Shown piece after piece: positions 29,361-38,383 of a stretch of 62,650 bases of DNA. Origin of the DNA: a virus; IMG/VR virus record IMGVR_UViG_3300020196_000034, positions 1 to 62,650 of that record; one strand, given 5' to 3'. The notes beneath the pieces are model-generated. The model saw only the letters and a list, made by a program, of their open reading frames with translations. It did not search any database and was not told the DNA's origin. The first letter of the stretch is position 1. The number at the start of each line of letters is the position of its first letter. The translations under genes and the position numbers were made by a program.

Positions 29361-30272
29361 TTAAAACGGTAATTCATCATCGTCATCTTCTAAACTAGTA
29401 GAATAAAAATCGTCATCTTCATCTTCGTCATCTGAATCATCAGTATATTTTAAATCTTTTGTTTTAAAAGTTTCTGATTTCATCATATTGATTTCTTCAG
29501 TTAAAGACGCAGTTTCTTTTTCTTCTTTGTCTTCTTCAGCTACAAATTTCTTTTGTTCAGAATCCCAAATTGGGGTTTTATTTGTGGCAACAATATCTAG
29601 ATACTCTTGTGGTTTTTTAGAATAAACATCTCTATGTGTTTCTTCATTATTAAACCAATCATTTGCCTTTTCTTTGTCTTTTGTAAGAATAGATGTATCA
29701 TCTGCCATAATAGAGTTAACTACACTATAACCTTTGTCGTTTTTACCTGTAGTTATGATAATATCTCTACCTTCTCTAGGGTCACTGATATCACCTTTTA
29801 ATTTAAATAAAGGAATGATTTTATCCATAATACCGTCACCAGTATATTTATGTTTAAATCTCCAAAATTTAACACCATCTTCTTCATTGTCTCTGTCAAT
29901 ACCTTTAACAACGTAGAATTTTCTAGCAATAAATTCTTTTGCTAATTTTTTAGCCCTTTCAGAACCATCCTCATAAAGAGCGTCTTTTGCCTCACATAAT
30001 GGGCAATGTTCACCATCGTTTAAATGGTTACAGTAAATTTTTTCCCATTTACCGTTAACTTGTTTTTCGTGATAATATACCTCAGTGAATGGACTACTTC
30101 CATCTTTGTTAGGTAAAATCCTAAACCTTTTAGTTTGGGATTTTACTCCTTTGGGTAATTTTTCACTAAAATACTTTTTAAGTCTGTCTTCATTAGACAA
30201 CTTAGTAGTAGTTTTTTTATCTTCAGTATTTTTTTCATACTGTGATAAAATTGCATCTAAAGTTTTACTCAT
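29361..30272 (-). CDS. Single-stranded DNA-binding protein, T4 gp32-like
   Basis: This 303-residue protein coats ssDNA. The zinc site of gp32 is present with nearly the T4 spacing: H68 (YYHEK), C81, C90 and C93 (CNHLNDGEHCPLC). The N-terminal basic segment suits cooperative binding. The C-terminal 35 residues are strongly acidic (DDSDDEDEDDDF, ending DDDDELPF), as in the protein-recruiting tail of gp32. It is first in a run with uvsX and the exonuclease, has its own Bacteroidota-type promoter, and is shielded upstream by a terminator, which fits a need for large amounts. Confidence 0.92.
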   Translation of the reverse strand: MSKTLDAILSQYEKNTEDKKTTTKLSNEDRLKKYFSEKLPKGVKSQTKRFRILPNKDGSSPFTEVYYHEKQVNGKWEKIYCNHLNDGEHCPLCEAKDALYEDGSERAKKLAKEFIARKFYVVKGIDRDNEEDGVKFWRFKHKYTGDGIMDKIIPLFKLKGDISDPREGRDIIITTGKNDKGYSVVNSIMADDTSILTKDKEKANDWFNNEETHRDVYSKKPQEYLDIVATNKTPIWDSEQKKFVAEEDKEEKETASLTEEINMMKSETFKTKDLKYTDDSDDEDEDDDFYSTSLEDDDDELPF

Positions 30273-30299
30273 TTTTTATTTTTTAAAATTAATAATATA

Positions 30300-30330
30300 C
30301 AATGATACTAACAAAATATTAAAAAGTCAA
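30300..30330 (-). promoter_or_regulatory. Promoter of the gp32-uvsX run
   Basis: On the minus strand, TTGACT (30330-30325) is followed after 17 bases by TATCATTG (30307-30300), that is TTG-N20-TAnn-T-like. It differs from TAnnTTTG at one position and also reads as a -35/-10 pair. A leader of about 20 bases to the ATG at 30272 results. Confidence 0.6.
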
Positions 30331-30346
30331 TATGTATATAACAAAA

Positions 30347-30369
30347 AACCCCACTTTGTTAGTGAGGTT
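30347..30369 (-). terminator. Intrinsic terminator upstream of gp32
   Basis: On the minus strand, the stem AACCTCACT / AGTGGGGTT (one U-G pair) with loop AACAA is followed by a T-run. The plus-strand version has a C-A mismatch, so it is built for minus-strand transcripts. It ends the unit containing 30390-32329. Confidence 0.85.
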
Positions 30370-30389
30370 CTTTTTTTATATCATTTGTT

Positions 30390-31106
30390 TTAATCTTTTT
30401 TTTCTGAATAATTAAACGATGCCTTTATTTGATTCCTATCAAAATTATCGACATCACTTTGTCTTAAAACATATTCATTTTCTTCTTCACCTTCTACATC
30501 GTAACCATCTTTATCTTTCCAAAAATCAGTTAATTTTACACTATATGGAAAAGAGTCCATAGATCTAAGTTCTAATCTTTCAACAGGTGTAGGATTTCTC
30601 TTTTCTATTTCCTTTTCTAACGAATCTATCTTATCAATAACTTTATCCATACCACTAACTTGTTGTTCTAACTCTGATAATTTGGCAAGTAAATCCTCCA
30701 TTTTATTACTTACATTATCTACAGATTTTTTTGTTTCTTCAGTATTATCTACAATATCTGTTACATCAACTTCAATAGTATCATCACCTTCATCCGCAAA
30801 TTCATCTTCTATTTCAACTTCCTCAGCACCTGTTGTAGTTTCAGTGTCACCAGTAGTTGGTGCTTGTCCACCTTCGTCATCTGTAGTAGTTTCAGTGTCA
30901 CCAGTAGTTGGTGCTTGTCCGCCTTCGTCATCTGCGACATCCATAAAAGGATCGTCACCTGCAGGATCTTGTTCAGTTAAAAAAGAATCATCTAATAATA
31001 AATCTCCATTTAAATCTTTTTCTTTTTCTTCTGGCACATAAAAAGTATATTCTAAAAGTTGTTTATACCTTTTTAAATCTTCAGAAATAAGTCTATTTTT
31101 ATTCAT
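30390..31106 (-). CDS. Acidic coiled-coil protein with an N-terminal targeting-like peptide
   Basis: This 238-residue protein starts MNKNRLISEDLKRYKQLLEY, similar to the N-termini of the suspected packaged proteins, with L-x-E sites at 17-19 and 43-45. Residues 59-92 are two exact copies of a 17-residue acidic unit (DDEGGQAPTTGDTETTT). Residues about 125-170 form a coiled coil (SNKMEDLLAKLSELEQQVSG). The composition is very acidic, like T4 prohead core proteins. It may be a prohead core or internal protein, although it sits beside replication genes. No known family was recognised. Confidence 0.65.
   Translation of the reverse strand: MNKNRLISEDLKRYKQLLEYTFYVPEEKEKDLNGDLLLDDSFLTEQDPAGDDPFMDVADDEGGQAPTTGDTETTTDDEGGQAPTTGDTETTTGAEEVEIEDEFADEGDDTIEVDVTDIVDNTEETKKSVDNVSNKMEDLLAKLSELEQQVSGMDKVIDKIDSLEKEIEKRNPTPVERLELRSMDSFPYSVKLTDFWKDKDGYDVEGEEENEYVLRQSDVDNFDRNQIKASFNYSEKKD
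30831..30932 (-). repeat. 51-bp tandem duplication, two copies
   Basis: Two adjacent 51-base units, nearly identical in DNA, encode identical 17-residue acidic segments at residues 59-75 and 76-92. The small number of differences suggests a recent slippage duplication. Confidence 0.9.
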
Positions 31107-31111
31107 ATTTT

Positions 31112-31300
31112 TTATATTAAAAGTTGTCTACCATCGTTTGTTTTGTAAACTTTATTTACTCTCTCAACAATTTCTTTTCCATCATTTATCAAACATTCAT
31201 CTCCAACACACTCTTCAGTTTGGTTTGGTTTGTTAGATAAAAAATTATCTAATTTAGATTCTAAATTTTCGCTATTTTTTTTATTTTTATTATCTTCCAT
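31112..31300 (-). CDS. Small unknown acidic protein (62 aa)
   Basis: Family not recognised. It is hydrophilic, with one Cys pair in TEECVGDECL. It lies 5 bases before the acidic coiled-coil gene, on the same strand and presumably in the same transcript. The C-terminal half (IVERVNKVYKTNDGRQLLI) may form a small beta hairpin. The tight spacing, intact frame and ATATTTATT motif upstream support it as a gene. Confidence 0.65.
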   Translation of the reverse strand: MEDNKNKKNSENLESKLDNFLSNKPNQTEECVGDECLINDGKEIVERVNKVYKTNDGRQLLI

Positions 31301-31316
31301 AAATTTGTTTTTTATT

Positions 31317-31325
31317 AATAAATAT
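31317..31325 (-). promoter_or_regulatory. ATATTTATT motif before the 62-aa gene
   Basis: The ATATTTATT variant in sense orientation in the 32-base gap, 16 bases before the ATG at 31300. Confidence 0.3.
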
Positions 31326-31332
31326 CTACTAT

Positions 31333-31743
31333 TTAAGAAAAATCTCTAACTATATCTATTATTTTTAACTCTTCATTTTTAATGATTATAATTTTATTCT
31401 GGTATTCATCCCAATTTATTTTATAATCTAAATGATTAATGTTACCGTTTTCTAAGTAATTAATTTTTTCAATTAATTTATTTAAGGCATTAATAGTATA
31501 AAAACATTCACCTTTTTTATGGACAATTACAGTTGGTGGGATTATTGATGTGATATCCACTCTACCTTCATTTTGTAATATAACTCTATATGTTATAAGT
31601 TTTTTATTTTTTTCTTCATAAGAATAAATAAAAACATTTTCTTCGTTTATTTTAAATCTTTTTTTTAAATATTTTTTAAAAGAATCTATTTTATCTGTAT
31701 AAATAAAAGATGCTAACGTAATAATTTTATTAGTAGTTTCCAT
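31333..31743 (-). CDS. Unknown protein (136 aa)
   Basis: Family not recognised. A small alpha/beta protein with FYTINALNKLIEKINYLENG followed by INWDEYQNKIIIIKNEELKI. It overlaps the 199-residue gene by 14 bases, so the two are probably coupled. It is placed at the head of the unit leading to the acidic coiled-coil gene. No membrane segment, signal peptide or catalytic motif is present. Confidence 0.72.
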   Translation of the reverse strand: METTNKIITLASFIYTDKIDSFKKYLKKRFKINEENVFIYSYEEKNKKLITYRVILQNEGRVDITSIIPPTVIVHKKGECFYTINALNKLIEKINYLENGNINHLDYKINWDEYQNKIIIIKNEELKIIDIVRDFS

Positions 31744-32329
31744 TTTTAATAATATAAGGGATTAATCTATTTTTATTTTTTATTTTATAAATAAAATCCC
31801 CATAATTATTAAATATCTCAGAATCTATCAAAACATTATTTTTTAAATTTTTTATTTTTTTAATAACTTTTTCCTTCTTATTTTCAAAATAACTAATAAC
31901 ATTTAAATCTATCCCAAATATTATATTATCCCCATAAACATAAACCATATTATTATCTGAAATGTATATATATGGATTAACTAGTGAAAATATTTTTTTA
32001 ATTATTTTTTTATTTATCGATTTTTTACCATAAAGTAAATCTAAATATACATATGGTATGTTATTACCAAAAGTATTGTAACAAAATTCTTTGAAACCCT
32101 CTAAATCTACTTCAAAATCAACTTTCCTTTCCTTTGGTGAAAATGTCCAAAAAGTTTTTATATTTATTGTTTTATGAAGAATAGAAACTTTATTTTCATA
32201 AATTTTTTTTGTTAATTCCCAACCAATTATTATTGTAGGTAAATCATTGTCAATGATTTCATCTGAGTTAAACTTTTTAAATCCGTCTATACGAATTTCT
32301 GAATCTGATATTATATTTCCAAAATACAT
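31730..32329 (-). CDS. Unknown protein (199 aa)
   Basis: Family not recognised. The N-terminal half (LPTIIIGWELTKKIYENKVS, then IKTFWTFSPKERKVDFEVDL) looks like a folded alpha/beta domain; the C-terminal half is Lys/Ile/Asn-rich. It begins the unit 32329-30390. A TATATTTG element ends only 4 bases before the ATG, so the transcript may be leaderless. Confidence 0.72.
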   Translation of the reverse strand: MYFGNIISDSEIRIDGFKKFNSDEIIDNDLPTIIIGWELTKKIYENKVSILHKTINIKTFWTFSPKERKVDFEVDLEGFKEFCYNTFGNNIPYVYLDLLYGKKSINKKIIKKIFSLVNPYIYISDNNMVYVYGDNIIFGIDLNVISYFENKKEKVIKKIKNLKNNVLIDSEIFNNYGDFIYKIKNKNRLIPYIIKNGNY

Positions 32330-32333
32330 ATTG

Positions 32334-32341
32334 CAAATATA
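32334..32341 (-). promoter_or_regulatory. TATATTTG -7 element before the 199-aa gene
   Basis: Exact TAnnTTTG on the minus strand, 4 bases before the ATG at 32329. The nearest upstream TTG is about 26 bases away, longer than the usual 19-20, so the -33 part is weak. Confidence 0.4.
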
Positions 32342-32366
32342 ATAATTTTTTTTTAAAATGTTAAGG

Positions 32367-35300
32367 TCAAGGATTAAAATAATTAATTAATGGGTTACCA
32401 TTCTTATCTGTAAATATTGTTAACACTTTTTCAAAAGTAGAAAAGACTACCTCAATACCTTTACCATTATATTGGTGTGTAATGTCTATACATTTTTTAT
32501 AAATAGTGGCAGAACCACTATTTAATGATGAATAATCGTAAGCACTTTTAGAATTTTCTTTTAGATATTTCCATATTTTTAAAGAAGTAAAAAACGCCTG
32601 TTCAGGTGTTTTAGAAAATTGTTTTGGGTCTATTTGTCCTAAATCTGAATAGATATCTGTGTATTGTTTTCTACCTACCATATAAAGGTATCCTCTAGGT
32701 CTAAATCTATAAGCATCACCCTCAAAAATATTATAATATTTAGTAGTAGCACTTAAATTAGCCTCTTGATCATTTAATTTTTTTAATTCTTTTTCTAATT
32801 TTTCTTTTTCGGTTTTTTCAGTTGCATTATTAACATCTAAATTAGGTAATTTATCATTTATTTCTTTTTTTCTGTTTTCAATCCGATCATTTATTAAAAA
32901 TTCCTTCAAATCGTCATTACCTGGTAATAAATAAGAAATGTCATCTATAGTACCCGCAGTGAATATTGGTTGCACTTTTAAATATTTTTCATTAGATGTT
33001 GTAATGCCATAGTATTTAATTTTACCATTATTTATATCATTTTCAGGAAATCTTCTTATATAAGTTTCTTTATTTTCCGCATCCCATTTCATTTCAGTGC
33101 TTAATAAATTTTCGGAATTAGAAAAAATTGCTGATAATGCCATAGTCACTTGAGAATTTGTTACTATTTTTTCTGACTCTAAATTAATTCTGAAATAATC
33201 TATTAAGTTCCTTAAATTTTCATCAGTAAAACTTGTCACACCAATATTTTTAAATTTATCAATACCTGATTGACCATTAAAATTAATGTCGAAATCAAAT
33301 TTATCGTTAGGGTTTAAAACACCAATACTAAATAATTCATTTTTATTATTTAAATTGGTAAACTCTATTTTTGGTGTTTCACTACTTTCATTTAAATCAA
33401 TATCTAAATCCGCAGTTATTTCTTTTGTTGGGGAAGTTTTAAATCTGGATTGTCTAACACCATCAAAGCTAGTTGACATTTCATTTGGAGAAATGCTATG
33501 TGACACACTTGTTATTAAATACGCACCATTAAAAAATGGTACATTTTGTAAGTCAAAATACATTAAAGGTTGTATATTCATACAACCCATAGCATCAACC
33601 TTACAAGTATAAGATCTAGCTTTAAATAATCTTAATAAATCTGTACCCACATATGTTTTTTGAGTACCCCCTCTCTTATCAATAATATCAGATAATGCTG
33701 AAAAATATTCGCCAGTTTCTCTATGTTCTTGCTGACTCAAAGATAAATTTTTAAATACTGTTTGATTCTGGGCACCAAAAGATACTCTAAATGCCACTAA
33801 TGATGTCTCATCTATACCAATGTTACCATTATTATCAATAAGGGCTTTATTGGTATCGGTTAAATCTGCTGGTATTTCACCAGTAGTTAAACTAAAACCA
33901 TCGTCTTTAAAATAATAATTACTTCTTTCTCCTATATCTAATCTTTCTGATGCACCACCAATATATATACAACAGAATATTGGTCCTGTAGATTCATTAT
34001 TTTGTAACACTGTTTGTGGTTGAAATATCTTACCTACCTCTTCTGCATTTTTGAAATTTATGTATGTAGGTAAAATTTGAAATAAAAAATTACTATCTCT
34101 TAATAATTTAGATATGAAAAAATAAACACTGGTGTTTAAATTACTACCCAAAGTAAGAAAACTTTTTAAATTAAAGGTGGCTTCATCACCAATAAATCTC
34201 CAACCTCTATCTATAAATTTAAAATAATCAAATAAATTTTTATTATTAGGATCACCACAAATATTAAATGATTTTTCTTCACTACCAACCCATTTATTAT
34301 TTATATTTTTAAAATAGTTATATAACTGTAACTTAATAGGTGTAAGATTTTTTTTATCATTTTTAAATTCATTAGTCCCTTCTTCACCATTTTTATTGTC
34401 TTTACCAACTTCATTAAATTTTTGTTTAAAATTAGTTATATAACTCAATAAAGAATTTTTATCTACCACTAAACCTTTGTAATTTGTTTTATTAAACTGA
34501 ATTTTAACTTTATCAAATATATCTGGATTCAAAAGAATTAAATCAGTTGTCTCTTTTATTTTAGAATGGACGTATGATTTTGCTAAATCTTTATCTTGTT
34601 TAGTTAATGTCGATTGAGTAATTAAATCGGGTACATATTTTTTTATATTTTTTTCAAAAGTACCCGTTAATGATGAATTAAAGTTTTCTGAATCTACCCA
34701 ATTTTTAAATGTATTTATTAACTTATTTTTTACTGATTTTGGTAAATATAATAATTCATCTTCTAAATATTCAGACGCTATTTTATCTATTTTATTTGTT
34801 GATGATGCCGCCCTATATCCAATTCTATTTAAATAACAATTTGGTGGGGTAATAAATAATGAATAATCTTTATTATTTAAATTTGTTTTTTTAATTGGAT
34901 CAGAAGTCACTAAAGATTCTTCATACCGCCATAGAAGTGCCCCAATATAATAAACATATAATTTTGGGAGGTTAATTATTCTAGCGCCATTAAAAACTAA
35001 ATTATCAAAAACTGAATTTAAAAATCCTTCTTTAAAATTTCTAAATGGAAATGTTGATAATAATAATAGTGCCCTAGAATAATTAGAAGTTTGTCCTTCA
35101 TATAAATCATTATCAGTCATTATATCACCATAATCTGTTTTTCCTGTATATGTTTTATTAAAATAAGTTGAGTTTATATAAAGACTATCATTAGTTGAAC
35201 CAGTAGGATTTACATCCTCTAACCTACATTTAGATAAATCACCTAAAATTAAATTATTACTATTTTTTAAAATTCTATTCCCTACTTCTTTATACCAAAT

Positions 35301-38045
35301 ATTATATGAATTATACGTGGTTAAATTATTTGCACCTGAGTAGAAGTTTTTATAGAATAACTCTGGACCTTTTACTTCTTTATTAATAATGTTACCAGCA
35401 TTAGGATCGGTTAATTTTCTATAAATTTCATCATCTTTAATTTCTTGAAATAATTTTTTATTATTATTAACAATACCTTTTTCATCAAATAAAATATATT
35501 CTATATCATCAGAAAAAATTCCACTAATTTTAAAATCCCCTATCTTTTGATACCCATTTACCTCACTTATTTCATACCCTATATTATTTTCAATAATAAA
35601 ATCATTATAAAATTTACATTTTTTTATATTAAAAGATTCTGCTGCAACAACAGGTGTATTAGGATTATTTAATTGATTTTCAATTTCTATTAATAAATTA
35701 GAAATTATTTTTCTAGCTTTTTCTGAAAATATTGTTTTATTTGCAGAAATGGATTCTAACCTAGCGTATTCATCTATATTTCTTAATCCTGTCGATGGAG
35801 AGAACTTTGTGTAATTATTTAATAATGATACTCTAGTAAAAAACTTTTCTAATAATTCATTACCTATACTTTGTACATCATTCAGTGAATTTAATTTTAT
35901 CCAAGGATTTACTTTATAATCTATTGGATTAATAGGAAACCAATTATCTGTATCTAAACCATTTTTTAAAACACTAGCTTTTGTGACATCTTCTAAAGTT
36001 TTTGTTTTACCAACAATATTTTCAAAAACTCTCTCAACAAAATCCAATTCAGGAAAATCTGAAGTATTAATACCCAAAACATCTCCCATATAAATTTCTT
36101 CTAAATCACCTTTATCTCCTTTTTGATATATTGAAGGCCAAGCAACACCGTCTATACCTGTTGGGACATCTGTTTCATATGTTTTTAAAATGGACTTTCT
36201 ATTTTCGGCTTTAGTTTTATCTTCTGCCGCAACACTTATATCATATATTGTTTCTACCATTGCCTGAGTATTATTCGCAATAATCTCAAAACATTTACCA
36301 ATGGTAGGATTAAAATTAAATTCTTTTCTAAAATTTTCTAATAATTTTTCGTTAATTTCTTCCTGTACAATTTCTTTTTGTATTTTCACTATTTCTTCCA
36401 AATCAATTATACTATCTTCTAATAACGCTCTTTGTTTCCTAAAATCTGCAACTAAAACATTTGATGTAGGTAACAAATTAGTTTTTGGTGAATAATAAAT
36501 TTTATCTGAAATATTTTTTTTTAATCTATCTGTATTTAAATTATTATTTATGTCAGGGCCTTTATCATAATTTTTAAGTAAATTAATTTCTGAACCAGTT
36601 GTATAAAAACTTTCTAAAATAAAATCTAATCTTTTTGGATCTGGTTTTAAATTAACTCCTTTAGTTGGTGATACTATATAGTTCTCCCAATTTTCTTCAT
36701 TAGTTATATCAAAAAATGAATCAATTAAATCCCTATCTTTAGTAGATTCAACTGTCTCATTTGTTTTGATTTTTTGTGTTTTTAAAATATCTTTTAATTT
36801 TGCACTTTCTAAGGTGTTGTTAGGTTGATATTTTATTCTTTGATCAGATTTTAAATATTCTTTATATTTTAAAATAATAGAATTTAAAGTAGAAATATAA
36901 GATTTAAAAGATGCCCTATTTATAGAATTAAAAACAACATAATCCCTTATAGATAAATAATTTTTATTTTTTATTAATTCATCGTCTTTTATTGGTGATG
37001 TATCAATAATATCAATTCTATTTTCTAATTCTAAATAAGATTTAGATTGTACTGTTTTTTCATCACTACCATTAGAATCACTTTTAGGTTCTTTTTGAAT
37101 TGCATTACCTATAAAAGATTTAAGTGTTTTTAAAAGACTTAATTTACCATTTAAATCTTTTAGGAATTGAAAACTGTTTATTTCAGTTTTAATTATTTCT
37201 GATTGTACTTGTAACTTACTAATTTGTGTAAAAAAATCATCTATTTTTCTTATATTTAATTCACCACTATTTCTTAAATCTTCTAAAGTTTTTCCACCTA
37301 AATCAGAACTACCTATTTCAGATTTACTTTCATCAAATATACGATTTAAATTATTATAACCTTCAGTAGTATTAATTGTACCTATAATATTCCCTAAAAC
37401 CATATCATTTAAAAAAGCCTGCTGAAAACCTAAGAAGTTGGCGGTAATGTCAAAATTACCTGTACTCCCATCAAAATTAGATGTCCAATTAATCATATGT
37501 AAACAAAAATCTACTTTTTGTCCAAAATAACCTTTTACCGATAAATTAAATACAGGGTAAGGCATTTTAAAAAATATACTATATGGTGATAATCTGTCTT
37601 CATCTTTAATTACGTCAAATAATGCACCACCCCTCACATCTGTAAATGTGATATCCACAGTAGGTACTAAACTAGAATTGTATTTAATATCTATAGATTT
37701 TATACCAAAACCTTCTAACACACCAGCACTTTTAGTGTCTGAAGCATTAAAACCACCTATGTTAGTCCAATCTGTAGTTGCATATGTTTTTTGTAAAGGA
37801 GGATCAAGCTTACCTGTTTTATAATCATATTTTATTTTAGTTGAGATGAAGTGTACCTCATCCTCAATACCATTATTAAAATTAATGGCATTACCTTCCA
37901 ATGTTTGTCCACCATACGTAACTCTACTTCTAGGATAGGCAGAAAATTTAACATAAATGAATAAATCTTCTGGTGGAACTATCTCCATACCTGGCGGGTT
38001 TGGATCTACAATAAACGCTTTTCCAACTTTTTCAACTTTAGCCAT
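32367..38045 (-). CDS. Giant baseplate hub-like protein with C-terminal GH19-like lysozyme segment
   Basis: The protein has 1892 residues. The N-terminal 220 residues are beta-rich (FIYVKFSAYPRSRVTYGG, FFKMPYPVFNLSVKGYFGQK). A long helical, Lys/Asn-rich middle follows. Around 1490-1535, DLQNVPFFNGAYLITSVSHS leading to MSTSFDGVR has the shape of the hub domain of gpD/gp27-type proteins. The last 280 residues look like a GH19 muramidase/chitinase: MALSAIFSNSENLLSTEMKW near 1640 fits the catalytic-Glu helix, and FRPRGYLYMVGRKQYTDIYS from about 1781 fits the GRGYIQLTGRxNY motif. A coiled coil separates these two parts. T4 gp5 is also a hub with lysozyme, so a peptidoglycan-cutting hub is inferred; divergence in the motif leaves activity uncertain. 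Confidence 0.62.
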   Translation of the reverse strand: MAKVEKVGKAFIVDPNPPGMEIVPPEDLFIYVKFSAYPRSRVTYGGQTLEGNAINFNNGIEDEVHFISTKIKYDYKTGKLDPPLQKTYATTDWTNIGGFNASDTKSAGVLEGFGIKSIDIKYNSSLVPTVDITFTDVRGGALFDVIKDEDRLSPYSIFFKMPYPVFNLSVKGYFGQKVDFCLHMINWTSNFDGSTGNFDITANFLGFQQAFLNDMVLGNIIGTINTTEGYNNLNRIFDESKSEIGSSDLGGKTLEDLRNSGELNIRKIDDFFTQISKLQVQSEIIKTEINSFQFLKDLNGKLSLLKTLKSFIGNAIQKEPKSDSNGSDEKTVQSKSYLELENRIDIIDTSPIKDDELIKNKNYLSIRDYVVFNSINRASFKSYISTLNSIILKYKEYLKSDQRIKYQPNNTLESAKLKDILKTQKIKTNETVESTKDRDLIDSFFDITNEENWENYIVSPTKGVNLKPDPKRLDFILESFYTTGSEINLLKNYDKGPDINNNLNTDRLKKNISDKIYYSPKTNLLPTSNVLVADFRKQRALLEDSIIDLEEIVKIQKEIVQEEINEKLLENFRKEFNFNPTIGKCFEIIANNTQAMVETIYDISVAAEDKTKAENRKSILKTYETDVPTGIDGVAWPSIYQKGDKGDLEEIYMGDVLGINTSDFPELDFVERVFENIVGKTKTLEDVTKASVLKNGLDTDNWFPINPIDYKVNPWIKLNSLNDVQSIGNELLEKFFTRVSLLNNYTKFSPSTGLRNIDEYARLESISANKTIFSEKARKIISNLLIEIENQLNNPNTPVVAAESFNIKKCKFYNDFIIENNIGYEISEVNGYQKIGDFKISGIFSDDIEYILFDEKGIVNNNKKLFQEIKDDEIYRKLTDPNAGNIINKEVKGPELFYKNFYSGANNLTTYNSYNIWYKEVGNRILKNSNNLILGDLSKCRLEDVNPTGSTNDSLYINSTYFNKTYTGKTDYGDIMTDNDLYEGQTSNYSRALLLLSTFPFRNFKEGFLNSVFDNLVFNGARIINLPKLYVYYIGALLWRYEESLVTSDPIKKTNLNNKDYSLFITPPNCYLNRIGYRAASSTNKIDKIASEYLEDELLYLPKSVKNKLINTFKNWVDSENFNSSLTGTFEKNIKKYVPDLITQSTLTKQDKDLAKSYVHSKIKETTDLILLNPDIFDKVKIQFNKTNYKGLVVDKNSLLSYITNFKQKFNEVGKDNKNGEEGTNEFKNDKKNLTPIKLQLYNYFKNINNKWVGSEEKSFNICGDPNNKNLFDYFKFIDRGWRFIGDEATFNLKSFLTLGSNLNTSVYFFISKLLRDSNFLFQILPTYINFKNAEEVGKIFQPQTVLQNNESTGPIFCCIYIGGASERLDIGERSNYYFKDDGFSLTTGEIPADLTDTNKALIDNNGNIGIDETSLVAFRVSFGAQNQTVFKNLSLSQQEHRETGEYFSALSDIIDKRGGTQKTYVGTDLLRLFKARSYTCKVDAMGCMNIQPLMYFDLQNVPFFNGAYLITSVSHSISPNEMSTSFDGVRQSRFKTSPTKEITADLDIDLNESSETPKIEFTNLNNKNELFSIGVLNPNDKFDFDINFNGQSGIDKFKNIGVTSFTDENLRNLIDYFRINLESEKIVTNSQVTMALSAIFSNSENLLSTEMKWDAENKETYIRRFPENDINNGKIKYYGITTSNEKYLKVQPIFTAGTIDDISYLLPGNDDLKEFLINDRIENRKKEINDKLPNLDVNNATEKTEKEKLEKELKKLNDQEANLSATTKYYNIFEGDAYRFRPRGYLYMVGRKQYTDIYSDLGQIDPKQFSKTPEQAFFTSLKIWKYLKENSKSAYDYSSLNSGSATIYKKCIDITHQYNGKGIEVVFSTFEKVLTIFTDKNGNPLINYFNP

Positions 38046-38051
38046 TAAATT

Positions 38052-38378
38052 TTACTTTTTGATATAATAATTAATATATTTTTGAGTTTCATCTATATAC
38101 TGTTGTATACTGTCTCTAAATGGAAAAGGTATTCTTATAATTTCACCATCAGGTATATTTTCTTCCACACCACCGTATTGTGGATTTGCCAACATTATTA
38201 ACCATCCATGATAAGGATTATTGTAATATTTTTGACTTAATTTATCTAATCTAGAAAATTGTGATTCATAAACCACACTTTTATCAGATCCTTTAGGTGG
38301 AATACCTATATAAGGTAAAGGTAAATATTTACCATCAAATTTAAAACTCTGATATCTATCAAAATATTCTTTTCCCAT
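38052..38378 (-). CDS. LysM-like baseplate protein, gp53/tail protein X-like
   Basis: This 108-residue protein has a central LysM-like stretch (SRLDKLSQKYYNNPYHGWLI, then MLANPQY) and ends its domain with IPDGEIIRIPFP, the pattern shared by T4 gp53 and tail protein X. In T4, gp53 binds the wedge and helps join wedges around the hub. The gene lies 6 bases before the giant hub-like gene and 5 bases after the 1202-residue tail gene, a fitting neighbourhood. Confidence 0.75.
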   Translation of the reverse strand: MGKEYFDRYQSFKFDGKYLPLPYIGIPPKGSDKSVVYESQFSRLDKLSQKYYNNPYHGWLIMLANPQYGGVEENIPDGEIIRIPFPFRDSIQQYIDETQKYINYYIKK

Positions 38379-38383
38379 TTTTA

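Noticed and set aside
30682-31041. 119-codon plus-strand ORF rich in Ser/Val
   Set aside because: It is the mirror of the Asp/Glu/Thr repeats of the acidic protein; the low-complexity sequence comes from the antisense of the tandem repeat.
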